Shown: positions 48,076 to 57,841 of the stretch, in pieces | How the letters are laid out: every line of letters begins with the position of its first letter | How positions within the stretch are numbered: the stretch's first letter is position 1 | Assembly (NCBI GenBank): GCA_006212045.1 | Contig: PZPK01000014.1 | Location: forward strand, 1 to 64,000 | Source of the DNA: Oleiphilus sp. | Lineage (GTDB): Bacteria; Pseudomonadota; Gammaproteobacteria; Pseudomonadales; Oleiphilaceae | Direction of reading: 5' to 3' | Length of the DNA: 64,000 bases | Translations under genes and position numbers: made by a program | The notes under the pieces: model-generated | Told to the model about the DNA's origin: nothing | Databases searched by the model: none | What the model saw: the letters and a program-made list of their open reading frames with translations, nothing else

Positions 48076-49551
48076 CTAGGCGAAGAGACCATGCACAAAC
48101 CAATGACGCTGGGCATCGCGAAATACCCATAATGTCTGCTGTTCGGTATTCCGTGCGACAAAATAATCCCGGCATACCGGTGTATCACTCCACCAGCCGC
48201 TCTGTATACGCTCCGGGCCATGTACAATGCGAATCCCTTCGGACAACGGCACAGGCACTTCAAACAACAGGCTCGGCCTTAGTGATAGCGAGCACTTACT
48301 ATAATGGCTGTCATCGGCATATCCCTCCTTTAATTCGCCATACTTCGGAAGCGCTGAATACCGAAAAGCATGCTCCGGGCGATGATCACCTTGCAGGTGA
48401 ACGCACTTTAAGGCCTCGTCCCCAAGGCGCGCCTGCAATCTGCCAAGCAATTGCGACGGAGATGAAGCGCGTACCGGCTCAAAGATATCCTGTGTGCAGA
48501 CATGCTCTTCCAGCAACTTTAAAGCCTCCAGTCGTACCGCCGTCACCGGCGCAGACAACTGCACACTTTCCAGTTTCAGTTGCAAGAGACTCAACCAGAC
48601 CTCACTGGCACGCTCAGGCTCGGCACCACTCAACGCAATCACCTGCGTGTCACCCTCTCGTCCCGACAGCAACAAACGAAGGTGCTGTACCCGACATGCA
48701 CGCCGTTGCAGATAGGCCTGCATGTGCTGCAAGAGATTCTTGACCGGGAAAAGCAGACTTTGGCTGGTATGCAGCTCATGCTCCAGCAAAATGCTCTGCC
48801 GAAATACGTCTTCCGGTCTGAAGTAATCCAAAGGCCGAATATGGTGCCCCAATACCTGGTCCAGGTAATCGAGCAACTCCCGACCCAGACGCTGCGCCAG
48901 CTCTTTCCTGCCCTTGGACTTCTGCAGCAGGCTACGTACATGCCCCAGACGGGATAAGCCAAGACGCTCAAGTTGTGCTTGCTGACGCGGTGTTATATCC
49001 AGCTGCCCGACCTGCAGCGCGTCCAATGCCGGCATCAGCCAGCCCTCCTGGGCAAACTGCTGTTCGAGTGGTACCGAACAGAAGCCTGCGCGCGCCAGCA
49101 CACATGCTGCCAAAGGCGAATGTCCCAGCGCAGCCTTATAGTGCAGCGTCTGCGCCGCTAACACCTGTTGCAGATCCCGCCAGTAATGCTTGAAACAGCC
49201 ATATAATTTCAGCATGCCTGACACCTCGAAAATCAGGGCGTCAGGCTCCAGAAAGGCAATATTGGCACTGACCTGGTAGCATATTTCCGCCAGCTCCAGC
49301 GCACGTGCACGCTCAAAGCCGGGATCATGCTGCACAAATGACACATCCCGGTTCAGTGCCGATGCCGTGCCCAGCTTCATACCCGGGCGAATGCCTGCAG
49401 CCATCGCCTGAGCATTGAGCTGGCACACTTGCTGTCCGCCATCAATGACCACTACAGCGCCCGTCGTCGCGTCCGGGTTTTGCACTTGCTCGGTAACCGG
49501 ACACACACTATCCAGCTGCAGTTGCGGGAACACCAGGGCCAGCCAGCGCAT
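48076..49551 (-). CDS. imuB: Y-family-like mutasome protein ImuB
   Basis: The 491-residue Y-family-polymerase relative lacks the catalytic acidic residues (the N-terminus reads RWLALVFPQLQLDSV instead of the usual FxHxD), as ImuB does. It bridges the sliding clamp, DnaE2 and ImuA. The helix-hairpin-helix segment (QLERLGLSRLGHVRSLLQKSKGRKELAQRLG) and a little-finger-like region follow. The SLRPSLLFEVPVPLS stretch near the C-terminus resembles the RPxWLLPxP segment of ImuB. ATG at 49551 overlaps the imuA stop by one base (TGATG); GTG at 49554 is an alternative. Confidence 0.92.
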   Translation of the reverse strand: MRWLALVFPQLQLDSVCPVTEQVQNPDATTGAVVVIDGGQQVCQLNAQAMAAGIRPGMKLGTASALNRDVSFVQHDPGFERARALELAEICYQVSANIAFLEPDALIFEVSGMLKLYGCFKHYWRDLQQVLAAQTLHYKAALGHSPLAACVLARAGFCSVPLEQQFAQEGWLMPALDALQVGQLDITPRQQAQLERLGLSRLGHVRSLLQKSKGRKELAQRLGRELLDYLDQVLGHHIRPLDYFRPEDVFRQSILLEHELHTSQSLLFPVKNLLQHMQAYLQRRACRVQHLRLLLSGREGDTQVIALSGAEPERASEVWLSLLQLKLESVQLSAPVTAVRLEALKLLEEHVCTQDIFEPVRASSPSQLLGRLQARLGDEALKCVHLQGDHRPEHAFRYSALPKYGELKEGYADDSHYSKCSLSLRPSLLFEVPVPLSEGIRIVHGPERIQSGWWSDTPVCRDYFVARNTEQQTLWVFRDAQRHWFVHGLFA

Positions 49552-50273
49552 CACTCACCTCGAGGTTCCCTGCAGACAGGAAAAGACAGCACATTATCCG
49601 GTTGCCGGGCGACTATCTCCCGACGCTTCCGTTCAATCAGTTGGGGGAAACGGTCCGATAAATCGACCTCAAATGGTGCCACGGGCCAACCATTCTGACG
49701 TTTCAACACCACTACTTTCAGGCCGTTATCGACAACACCCAGATGCAAACGCAAACTGACTGGCAGTGACTGACTCACATCAGGTTGCTGGCGAATAACA
49801 AACACCAGCGTTCCGCTCTCCTTCGCAATAACCTGCAAGCGCCTGGCCTGTGCAAGTGACAACTCATCCATCCAGCACACCACCGTGGAACAACAGGCAC
49901 TGGCTAACAATTGCTCCAACACCCAATGCATTTGCTGTCGCTTCGGCCATATCAGCAAACAGCGCTCCAAACTGGTAACAGACAAATTGTGAGGTGTCAG
50001 GCAGGCAGGCGCGCCAACCCAGGCTTGCAAGGGACGTGTGCCGGCCAGCTCCGTCACCACGGGCAACAGCAGGCGTAACTCTCCAATTCCCAAATGCACC
50101 GGTGTCAGTTCTACCAGGCCACTGGCAGGCCAGCCTCCCGACAAAGCATGATCAAACGCAGCATAACCAGACGCAAGGCAAGCAGGCTTTTGCTCCGAAA
50201 GTCGTCGGCCTTGCCATATCAATTGCTGTTCTTTCAGCGACTGTAAGGTGGTCAGGGGTGGAGGGTGAGGCAT
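49551..50273 (-). CDS. imuA: Mutasome accessory protein ImuA (SulA/RecA-like)
   Basis: The 240-residue RecA-fold-like protein is the first gene of the imuA-imuB-dnaE2 cassette. It shows the conserved ACLASGYAAFDHALSGGWPASGLVELTP segment (a degenerate Walker A region) and GIGELRLLLPVV. A LexA box lies about 40 bases upstream, so expression is induced by DNA damage through RecA-mediated LexA cleavage. No second lexA gene precedes it, unlike some relatives. Confidence 0.9.
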   Translation of the reverse strand: MPHPPPLTTLQSLKEQQLIWQGRRLSEQKPACLASGYAAFDHALSGGWPASGLVELTPVHLGIGELRLLLPVVTELAGTRPLQAWVGAPACLTPHNLSVTSLERCLLIWPKRQQMHWVLEQLLASACCSTVVCWMDELSLAQARRLQVIAKESGTLVFVIRQQPDVSQSLPVSLRLHLGVVDNGLKVVVLKRQNGWPVAPFEVDLSDRFPQLIERKRREIVARQPDNVLSFPVCREPRGE

Positions 50274-50313
50274 ACATTCAACCTTGCTTTTCTCAACAGG
50301 GAGAGAAAATATA

Positions 50314-50329
50314 CTGTATATACATACAG
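50314..50329. promoter_or_regulatory. LexA (SOS) box ahead of imuA
   Basis: CTGTATATACATACAG matches the gammaproteobacterial LexA consensus CTGT-N8-ACAG exactly at both half-sites. It sits 41 bases upstream of the imuA start codon, where it would cover the promoter of the imuA-imuB-dnaE2 operon. Confidence 0.93.
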
Positions 50330-50360
50330 CATTACAAGAGTTAAATGCTTCCGTAAAACA

Positions 50361-51182
50361 CTAGTAGCGCTCGGAGCGGCGTCTAAAATCCTGAATGAAG
50401 GGAGGGTCCGTGTATTTATCGACAATACTTCGGGTAAACCCCGTATCCTCGAGCAATTGCAAAGTCTCTGTGATGCGTTGTTGCCAGGCTTGCCGGTCCT
50501 GATCGTCCATCGGGTACTGTTTTGAAATAACGAAAAAGGCACCTCTGGACTCCTGAACAGGCTTTGGCAACATTATCAGCTCATCCTTTTCCGCGATCGA
50601 CTGCAACCATTGACCCAACTGATATCTGATCACCAGCTCATTACCGGCAAAAGCCGAAATGCCATCTTTTCGCAGCCGGTTAAAAGCATCCTGGTAATCA
50701 AACAGCTCCACCACATCGATATCCCCTCGCTCCCGTGCTTGATCAAAGGCCTCGCTGATGGCAAAACCGGCATCAATTCCGATGCGCTTATGATAAAGAT
50801 CTTCGATGCTGTCAAAACGCAAGTCCTTGCTTTTCATCGTAAACAGCCGGTAGGTGCTGTAATGCACAGGATGGGTGAACAAGGCATATTCCTCACGCGC
50901 CGGTGTTTTAAACAGCGCAAAGCTGCCGAACACATCGCCTCTCTTCGTCACCAGCAACAGACGCTTCCAGGGCATCAGACGAATATCAAACTGGATATCC
51001 AGGCGCCGTGCGACTTCCTGAAGTATTTCCACATCAATCCCGGCGGCAGCCTGCCGCTCCCCATAGACGAAACTATAGGGAGGAAAATTGTCATCACCGA
51101 CCACCGTCAACGCGGTCGCCCGGGACAGCACTGGCCAGATCAACAGACCGACCAACACACTGATATGTACATACTTGTTCAT
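50361..51182 (-). CDS. Periplasmic solute-binding protein (SBP_bac_3 type)
   Basis: The 273-residue protein has a signal peptide (MNKYVHISVLVGLLIWPVLSRATA) and the bacterial extracellular solute-binding family-3 fold (LTVVGDDNFPPYSFV at the mature N-terminus, GIDVEILQEVARRLDIQF, IGIDAGFAISEAFDQ). No ABC permease or ATPase genes are adjacent, so it may act as a free binding or sensory protein. The start at 51182 is chosen for the signal peptide; the frame is open to 51203. It is close to the imuA promoter but in a separate unit. Confidence 0.8.
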   Translation of the reverse strand: MNKYVHISVLVGLLIWPVLSRATALTVVGDDNFPPYSFVYGERQAAAGIDVEILQEVARRLDIQFDIRLMPWKRLLLVTKRGDVFGSFALFKTPAREEYALFTHPVHYSTYRLFTMKSKDLRFDSIEDLYHKRIGIDAGFAISEAFDQARERGDIDVVELFDYQDAFNRLRKDGISAFAGNELVIRYQLGQWLQSIAEKDELIMLPKPVQESRGAFFVISKQYPMDDQDRQAWQQRITETLQLLEDTGFTRSIVDKYTDPPFIQDFRRRSERY

Positions 51183-51309
51183 TGATAAATCCAACACAAA
51201 CAAGAAAGCAAGAGGGGGTATCTATCCACTATAGTCCGTTTCCGGCTGGCCCGCGCCCGGACAGGCAAACAAAATAACAGCTCAAACGGCACTTCCCGCA
51301 GACAGCGCG

Positions 51310-53310
51310 CTATTCAAAACATGCAATGTAGCGTTGAAGTTCTTCAACAGGCACCGGACGACTGTAGAGATAGCCCTGATAAACCCGGCACTGCAGCTGA
51401 CTTAGAAAATTCTTCTGCGTTTCGGTTTCCACGCCTTCAGCGACAGTGATGAGATTAAACTGGTGTGCGATATTAATAATGGTACGAACCAGCATGGCGT
51501 TATGCTCATCATCTTCGACATCCATCACGAAAGACCGGTCAATTTTCAATTCATCAATAGGCAAACGTTTCAAATAGCTCAGGGATGAATACCCGGTCCC
51601 GAAATCATCCAGAGACACCATCACGCCCAATGCCCTGAGCTGCTGCAAACGTTCGATGGTATTTTCCAGATCATTAATGACAACGCCTTCCGTGATTTCC
51701 AGCACCAGAAATCTATCCGGCAACTGGTACTGCCTGATCAGGCCCGAAATCGTTTCCAGGAAATGGCTATGCCGGAATTCGTAGGGACTGATATTGACCG
51801 AAAGTTTTGGCGGCCGCTCCGGGAGCGCCATGATCTGCTCGATGCTGGTACGCAGCACAAACTCACCCAACGCATAGATAATACCGCTATCCTCGGCAAT
51901 CGCGATAAATTCCTCAGGACTCACAAAACCATGCTCCGGGTGCTGCCAGCGTACCAGCGCCTCGACCCCGGCCAGCATATTGTCCGACGAAATCTGGGGC
52001 TGAAAGTACACTTGCAACTGGCGATCGTTCACGGCCTGTCGCAAATCCTTCTCCAGTGTCAGGCGTTTGACCACCGCCTCCTGCATGGTGGACTGAAAAA
52101 ATGCGATCTGGTTACGTCCGCTTTCCTTGGCACTATACATGGCGGTATCTGCCTGCTTGATAATGTCGTCCAGCGTCTCCTCCTGACCAGGAAACAAATA
52201 GATGCCGATACTGGAACTGACGTGAATGCTGTGGTGTTCAATCGTATAAGTCGATGAGATGCTCTGTTGCAGATCCTCGGCCAGTCGCTCGGCTCTCAGG
52301 CTTGCCGCATCTTTCTCCATCCCCAAATGCTTAAAAAGAATGACAAACTCATCACCACCAAAGCGTGCAACCGTATCCTCTTCCCTGACAACTTGTCGCA
52401 GTGTATCGGCAACCTGTTTTAACAGGGCATCACCCACGGAATGCCCAAGCGAATCATTGATAAACTTGAACCGGTCCAGATCCACGAACAACAGGGCATT
52501 GAAATATTCATGCCGGCGGCTACTGATCAGCGCCTGACTGATACGGTCCAGCATCAGGCGTCGATTGGGTAAGCCGGTCAGGCTATCGTAATAGGCCTGA
52601 TGACGAATCTCCTGCTCAGCCTTCTTGCGCTCCGTAATATCGCGGACAATCGCACACAGGGCGACGCCACCTTGCCGATCAATCGCAGTCAGAAGCACTT
52701 CTGCAGGAAACGCTTCCCCTTGCCTTGTTTGATGCAACCATTCAAAACGATGACTGCCATGCACCATGGCATGGCGGATCATTTCTTCTGCCTTTTCCTT
52801 GGAAGAACTGCCATCCGCCTGCACTGGCGGCGACAGTTCCGAGGGATGCACCCCGCGAAGCTCATCCAGCCCCTGGCAGCCAAAAAGTTTCAGACACGCC
52901 GGATTACCTTCAGTGAAAGCCCCATCCTCCAAAATCATCAATGCATCGGCCGTGCGCTCAAACAAAGTCTGGTATTGTTTTCTACTGGCCAACAGATCAC
53001 GCTCGGTATCACTGAGCCGCTTCGTCTGCTCTGCAATAAGAGCGTCTTTCATGCTGCTATTGGATGCTTGCTCCTGTGCGAGCTGCCGTTCTGCATCCGC
53101 TATCCGATACAAAAAGGAACGATTGATGTGCCAGTATACATACAGCACCAGCAGCAGTATGAATAGGCTGAGACCCAATAGACTCCAGAGATGACCGGGA
53201 GACTCCCGGATATCAGTGGCTTCCATGACCAGCAGAAGCCCAAGGCCGTAGAGCACTACCAGAGCTACAGGGAACATCCAATTGCCAAGTGCCGGTTTAA
53301 TTTGCTTCAC
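51310..53310 (-). CDS. PAS-GGDEF-EAL cyclic-di-GMP regulator
   Basis: The 666-residue membrane protein has two N-terminal helices (residues about 12-65), a short coiled coil, then a PAS sensor (RKQYQTLFERTADALMILEDGAF). The GGDEF domain shows LTGLPNRRLMLD, ARFGGDEFVIL and an RxxD I-site (REED) five residues upstream. The EAL domain shows GVEALVRWQHPEHGF, NISPYEFRHSHF, EITEGVVIND, DDFGTGYSSLSYLKRL, KIDRSFV and AEGVETE. Both catalytic sites look complete, so it could make and degrade c-di-GMP depending on signal. The start is GTG at 53310 with AAGGTC upstream. Confidence 0.93.
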   Translation of the reverse strand: MKQIKPALGNWMFPVALVVLYGLGLLLVMEATDIRESPGHLWSLLGLSLFILLLVLYVYWHINRSFLYRIADAERQLAQEQASNSSMKDALIAEQTKRLSDTERDLLASRKQYQTLFERTADALMILEDGAFTEGNPACLKLFGCQGLDELRGVHPSELSPPVQADGSSSKEKAEEMIRHAMVHGSHRFEWLHQTRQGEAFPAEVLLTAIDRQGGVALCAIVRDITERKKAEQEIRHQAYYDSLTGLPNRRLMLDRISQALISSRRHEYFNALLFVDLDRFKFINDSLGHSVGDALLKQVADTLRQVVREEDTVARFGGDEFVILFKHLGMEKDAASLRAERLAEDLQQSISSTYTIEHHSIHVSSSIGIYLFPGQEETLDDIIKQADTAMYSAKESGRNQIAFFQSTMQEAVVKRLTLEKDLRQAVNDRQLQVYFQPQISSDNMLAGVEALVRWQHPEHGFVSPEEFIAIAEDSGIIYALGEFVLRTSIEQIMALPERPPKLSVNISPYEFRHSHFLETISGLIRQYQLPDRFLVLEITEGVVINDLENTIERLQQLRALGVMVSLDDFGTGYSSLSYLKRLPIDELKIDRSFVMDVEDDEHNAMLVRTIINIAHQFNLITVAEGVETETQKNFLSQLQCRVYQGYLYSRPVPVEELQRYIACFE

Positions 53311-53489
53311 GCTTAGACCTTTTTGTCCATCTCACCAAAAAATTCGGTAAATAGTTAGTGTAGTGTCATCTGTCTGGATTGTCCGATCAGTCGAAAAAAA
53401 CGGGGCCGGCAGGCCAGTTAAATAGGCTTTCTTCCGGACAGGGTGATTGTTATAGTCCCGGGTCATGCAAACCAAGCAAGGGAATTCCT

Positions 53490-54542
53490 ATGTCCTCTAG
53501 TACCACAATCTCGGGCGCCTCCAGAGTCCTGTTCGTACTGGCTGCATTCACCATCGTGGTCGCAGGAATGCGCGCAGCAGAATCATTGATGGTCACCTTT
53601 TTACTGTCCGGTTTTTTTGCCATCATCTGTGCGCCCCCTTTCATGTTTATGCAACGCCGGGGGCTGCCGGCCTGGGCGTCCCTGATACTGGTCGTCATAT
53701 TTATCTGTCTGATACAGCTGCTTTTACTCACCATTGTGACCACCTCACTGAGCGACTTTTCAAATGATTTGCCCAATTATCAAAAACGCCTCAATGCGCT
53801 GACCGGAGATACCTTTAACCTCCTGGCATCCTGGGGCTTTGATATTCCGAGAGAGCAACTGAAAAGCAATTTTGATCCTTCAGCCATCTTCAAACTGGCT
53901 GTCAATGCGCTAGGCAATCTGGGTACCGTACTTTCAAACTCGTTCCTGATCATACTAACGGTGATTTTCATGCTCTTTGAAGGCGCCTCCCTGCCGGCGA
54001 AATTACAACACGCCTTTGGCGAAGATAGCCGCCATATGGAACATATCGAGCGTTTTCTGGAAACGGTCAAGCAATATATGACGATCAAAACCATTATCAG
54101 TCTGGCCACCGGCCTAATGATCTACATCTGGCTTCTGATACTGGGAGTGGATTATCCGCTGCTCTGGGCACTGCTGGCGTTTCTGTTCAATTTTGTTCCG
54201 AATATCGGCTCCATTATCGCAGCCGTCCCGACCGTTTTACTGGCGCTGATACAGCTGGGTCCGCTATCGGCCCTGTTAACGGCTTCCGGCTACGTGGCAG
54301 CGAATATGATCATGGGGAATGTGGTCGAGCCCCGCTTTCTGGGCAAGGGGCTTGGTTTGTCGACTCTGATCGTATTTTTGTCTCTGGTTTTCTGGGGCTG
54401 GGTATTCGGCCCGGTAGGCATGCTGCTATCAGTTCCACTGACAATGTTGCTCAAAATTGCCTTTGAAAGCAGCTCCGATACGCAATGGCTGGCGATTCTG
54501 ATGGGACCTGATCAGCCGGAAAACAGCGAAGCCAAACGATGA
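53490..54542 (+). CDS. AI-2E-family permease (PerM-like)
   Basis: The 350-residue inner-membrane protein has about seven to eight helices and the AI-2E family pattern: the paired N-terminal helices, the amphipathic region LPNYQKRLNALTGDTFNLL, then DYPLLWALLAFLFNFVPNIGSIIAAVPTVLLALIQ, and VVEPRFLGKGLGLSTLIVFLSLVFWGWVFGPVGMLLSVPLTML. The VPNIGS and GKGLGLS blocks are diagnostic. Transport substrate unknown; relatives have been implicated in export or ion exchange. The start at 53490 fits the first helix. A 33-codon ORF overlaps its stop. Confidence 0.87.
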   Translation: MSSSTTISGASRVLFVLAAFTIVVAGMRAAESLMVTFLLSGFFAIICAPPFMFMQRRGLPAWASLILVVIFICLIQLLLLTIVTTSLSDFSNDLPNYQKRLNALTGDTFNLLASWGFDIPREQLKSNFDPSAIFKLAVNALGNLGTVLSNSFLIILTVIFMLFEGASLPAKLQHAFGEDSRHMEHIERFLETVKQYMTIKTIISLATGLMIYIWLLILGVDYPLLWALLAFLFNFVPNIGSIIAAVPTVLLALIQLGPLSALLTASGYVAANMIMGNVVEPRFLGKGLGLSTLIVFLSLVFWGWVFGPVGMLLSVPLTMLLKIAFESSSDTQWLAILMGPDQPENSEAKR

Positions 54543-54640
54543 CAACCTGCCGCAAGTGCCGCATCCTGCGCACGCTTGTCATACTAGGCATGCTGGGGCT
54601 GATTGTCGTATTGGTCAATCTGGACAAACTGCCGACCTAA
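54539..54640 (+). CDS. 33-residue single-span membrane micro-protein
   Basis: ATG at 54539 overlaps the permease stop (ATGA), implying translational coupling. The product begins MTTCRKCRI (a CxxC motif), has one strong membrane helix (ILRTLVILGMLGLIVVLVNL) and ends DKLPT at a TAA. This looks like a small inner-membrane accessory subunit of the permease, with positive N-terminal residues suggesting N-in topology. I recognise no family. Its stop overlaps the convergent stop of the next gene. Expression is inferred from the overlap and composition. Confidence 0.55.
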   Translation: MTTCRKCRILRTLVILGMLGLIVVLVNLDKLPT

Positions 54641-55194
54641 AAATCTCCAAAAAACGACTCGGCATTCTCGTCCGTGGTTTGAATATTCTTGAGACGTTGC
54701 ACGCGCTCCGTGCTGTGCGCAAGTGACTGATCGATCTGGTCACTGTACAGCTCAAGCCATGCGCGTGAACCGGGCACCATGTGGGCCAGATCATACACCG
54801 CTGAGCGTAAGGAGGTCAGGAAGGTTTGAAAATTGGCTTCCTGGTCGATCAGGGTCGACTGAATCATCCGGTTACTGCTGTTGGCCAACTTGATCTCCTG
54901 CAGCTCCATATCTGCATTCAGCTTCGCCAACCGGGTATCGAGCCCCAACAACTGCTCTTTGATCTGATCAATATCGGACTGGATCGTTGTAAACACTTCT
55001 GTATTGGCAGAGTCCTGCTCTTCACCACCAGACAAGCCTAATGCTGCAATCGTGACAGAGACAGAAATTACGATAATCAGGAACAGGGCCAAGCCCAATA
55101 AAATGAGCTTGTTGGAGCCCACTTTTTTTTCCAGAATATCCAGCCGCTGCTCCGGGCTTAAAGGTTCTTGCTCTTCCTGTTTATCATCCGCCAT
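54637..55194 (-). CDS. Single-span membrane protein with coiled-coil domain
   Basis: The 185-residue protein has a charged N-terminus (EQEPLSPEQRLDILEKKVGSNK), one membrane helix (LILLGLALFLIIVISVSVTIAALGL, residues about 30-55) and a long extracytoplasmic coiled coil (TIQSDIDQIKEQLLGLDTRLAKLNADMELQEIKLA) ending in SFFGDF. It recalls small ion-channel or septum-associated bitopic proteins but no family is recognised. The start at 55194 is preferred to 55206. Its stop overlaps the micro-protein stop. Confidence 0.65.
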   Translation of the reverse strand: MADDKQEEQEPLSPEQRLDILEKKVGSNKLILLGLALFLIIVISVSVTIAALGLSGGEEQDSANTEVFTTIQSDIDQIKEQLLGLDTRLAKLNADMELQEIKLANSSNRMIQSTLIDQEANFQTFLTSLRSAVYDLAHMVPGSRAWLELYSDQIDQSLAHSTERVQRLKNIQTTDENAESFFGDF

Positions 55195-55319
55195 GTTGTA
55201 CTCCACCGCGCTAGACGAAAATATCGTATTCCTGACAGAAACCAGGGAGGCTCAACTAAGGCCTGCCAACACGGGTTTCTACCGGCTATTTCTATTAGTG
55301 TAGTACAGATTTTTAAATA

Positions 55320-55356
55320 AAATTAAAGAGATAGCATTGCAAGTTAATGTTATCTC
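55320..55356 (-). terminator. Intrinsic terminator after the ferredoxin gene
   Basis: On the minus strand GAGATAACATT (reading from 55356), a 7-base loop and AATGCTATCTC form an 11-bp stem (one wobble) followed by TTTAATTTTA. It lies 36 bases past the ferredoxin stop. Confidence 0.8.
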
Positions 55357-55391
55357 ACGGGGATGGAGGGAACGAGACTTGAGGCTGTGTT

Positions 55392-55658
<267 letters not shown>

Positions 55659-55676
55659 CTACGGCGCGAAAACTGA

Positions 55677-56219
<543 letters not shown>

Positions 56220-56242
56220 TTAACAAACAATCGCTATTCTGT

Positions 56243-57826
56243 TCACGTGAGCTTTTTGGCCAGTGCAGAGGCCTGCATCGCCACCATGCCGTAAATTGAC
56301 AACTGCGGATTCGCTCCAATACTGGTCGGAAAGGTAGAGCCATCCAGAATACTGAGATTCGGGAGCTGGTGATGTTCGCCCAGACTGTTCACCACCGAGC
56401 GACGCGGGTCCTCTCCCATCACACATCCACCCATCACGTGCGCAGAAAACAATCCAGCCCGCAACTCGGCCATCGGCAATTTGGCAATTTCGCTTCGTGC
56501 CTCGGCCCAGGAGGAGTAATCCCGGGCATCATGATGCACCGGCGATACCGTTCTTGCACCTGCCGCAAACTGTATTTCGGTCATGGTGAGGTAGGCTTTG
56601 CGAAGCCCCTCCCAGACATAATCGTTGAGTTCGTAATCCAGTACGGGGCTACCATCATCGCGCAATTTGACTTGCCCGCCGGGCGATTCCTCATGAAAAC
56701 CATCTCTCTGTAAAGCGATCATCGAGTTGGTATAGGGAAGTTCTCGCATACGCTGCGCAAGACGATTTCCATAAGACGCTTCCTGAGCCGCCAGGCTACC
56801 CGGGTGCACAGGGGCAACCTCCAGCTTAAAGCCTGCAGCCCCCGCAACACCGTCACGCCAAAGAAATTCATCAGAATAAACGCTTTGTGGCGCCCCTTCA
56901 TAACCCTTGACGGGCTCCGTCATAGTCGCGGTTGTGGAATTCACCGGATGCAGGAAGGTTCGTTTGCCCAGAGTGTCGTAGGGGTCCGGCGCTTCGGATC
57001 GCAATAACACAGCCGGGCTGCCAATCGCGCCCGCCGCCAGCACAAAATGCCGGGCTCTAACGTGTATTTTCGAACCGGTCAGCAGATTGGCGTCGGCATC
57101 CAGAGCACTGCACTCAAGCGTCTGAATCTGATCCGCTTTGAAATGAAAACGCTCAACACGAGCACCACTCAAAAGGACCGCCTGACGATCCAGCGCTGAA
57201 GGAATCGAAGTGACCAGCATGGATTGCTTGGCATTGGTCGGACAACCGAAACCACAGTAACCCAGATCCCAACAGCCATTGACGTTACGCACCATCACTT
57301 CCGCACTGTAACCCAGGGCTTCACAGCCTTTTTTAAGAACGGAATTATTGCCATTGGGCGGAACCAGCCATTTCTGCATATTCAATGCGCGTTCACGCTC
57401 TTCAAACCAGGGCGCCATCTGTTCCTTGCTGAATCCATTCAAACCATGCGTTTCGGTCCAATGGGCCAGGGTCTGTTCAGGCGTGCGAAAGGTGGAAGTC
57501 CAGTTAACTGTGGTCGAACCGCCGACCGTGCGGCCCTGGTAGATCGCGATAGCGCCATCGCTGGTTTTTCGAGCCGTACCTTCCTGATAGAGAGACGAAA
57601 ACGCATCAAGTTCGTCCATTTTAAAGTGCTTTTGGTAGCGTAACTTGCCTTCTTCTATCAGCAAAACACGCAATCCCGCCTTACTCAGGAACTCTGCGGC
57701 TGTCGCGCCTCCCGCACCGGAACCTACGATAGCCACATCAGCTTCCAATGTGGTCGAGTCAGGCTGCTCATGAGCCGCCAGTACCTTCCAGCCTTTCTCA
57801 AGACCTTGTGCAAAAATATCTTTCAT
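56243..57826 (-). CDS. GMC-family FAD-dependent oxidoreductase
   Basis: The 527-residue flavoprotein probably oxidises a primary alcohol or sugar alcohol. The FAD-binding DVAIVGSGAGGATAAEFLSKAGLRVLLIEEG motif begins near residue 30; GRTVGGSTTVNWTSTFRTP and the Cys-rich GCWDLGYCGFGCPTNAKQSML loop mark the subgroup that includes long-chain alcohol and gluconate-type dehydrogenases. The catalytic His-Asn pair is in SAHVMGGCVMG and SIGANPQLS. It lies 15 bases after a Tat-exported gluconate-dehydrogenase-subunit-3-like gene and about 720 bases past the stop of an aldehyde dehydrogenase gene in the same orientation. Substrate unproven. Confidence 0.85.
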   Translation of the reverse strand: MKDIFAQGLEKGWKVLAAHEQPDSTTLEADVAIVGSGAGGATAAEFLSKAGLRVLLIEEGKLRYQKHFKMDELDAFSSLYQEGTARKTSDGAIAIYQGRTVGGSTTVNWTSTFRTPEQTLAHWTETHGLNGFSKEQMAPWFEERERALNMQKWLVPPNGNNSVLKKGCEALGYSAEVMVRNVNGCWDLGYCGFGCPTNAKQSMLVTSIPSALDRQAVLLSGARVERFHFKADQIQTLECSALDADANLLTGSKIHVRARHFVLAAGAIGSPAVLLRSEAPDPYDTLGKRTFLHPVNSTTATMTEPVKGYEGAPQSVYSDEFLWRDGVAGAAGFKLEVAPVHPGSLAAQEASYGNRLAQRMRELPYTNSMIALQRDGFHEESPGGQVKLRDDGSPVLDYELNDYVWEGLRKAYLTMTEIQFAAGARTVSPVHHDARDYSSWAEARSEIAKLPMAELRAGLFSAHVMGGCVMGEDPRRSVVNSLGEHHQLPNLSILDGSTFPTSIGANPQLSIYGMVAMQASALAKKLT

Positions 57827-57841
57827 GATGGCCTTTATCGT

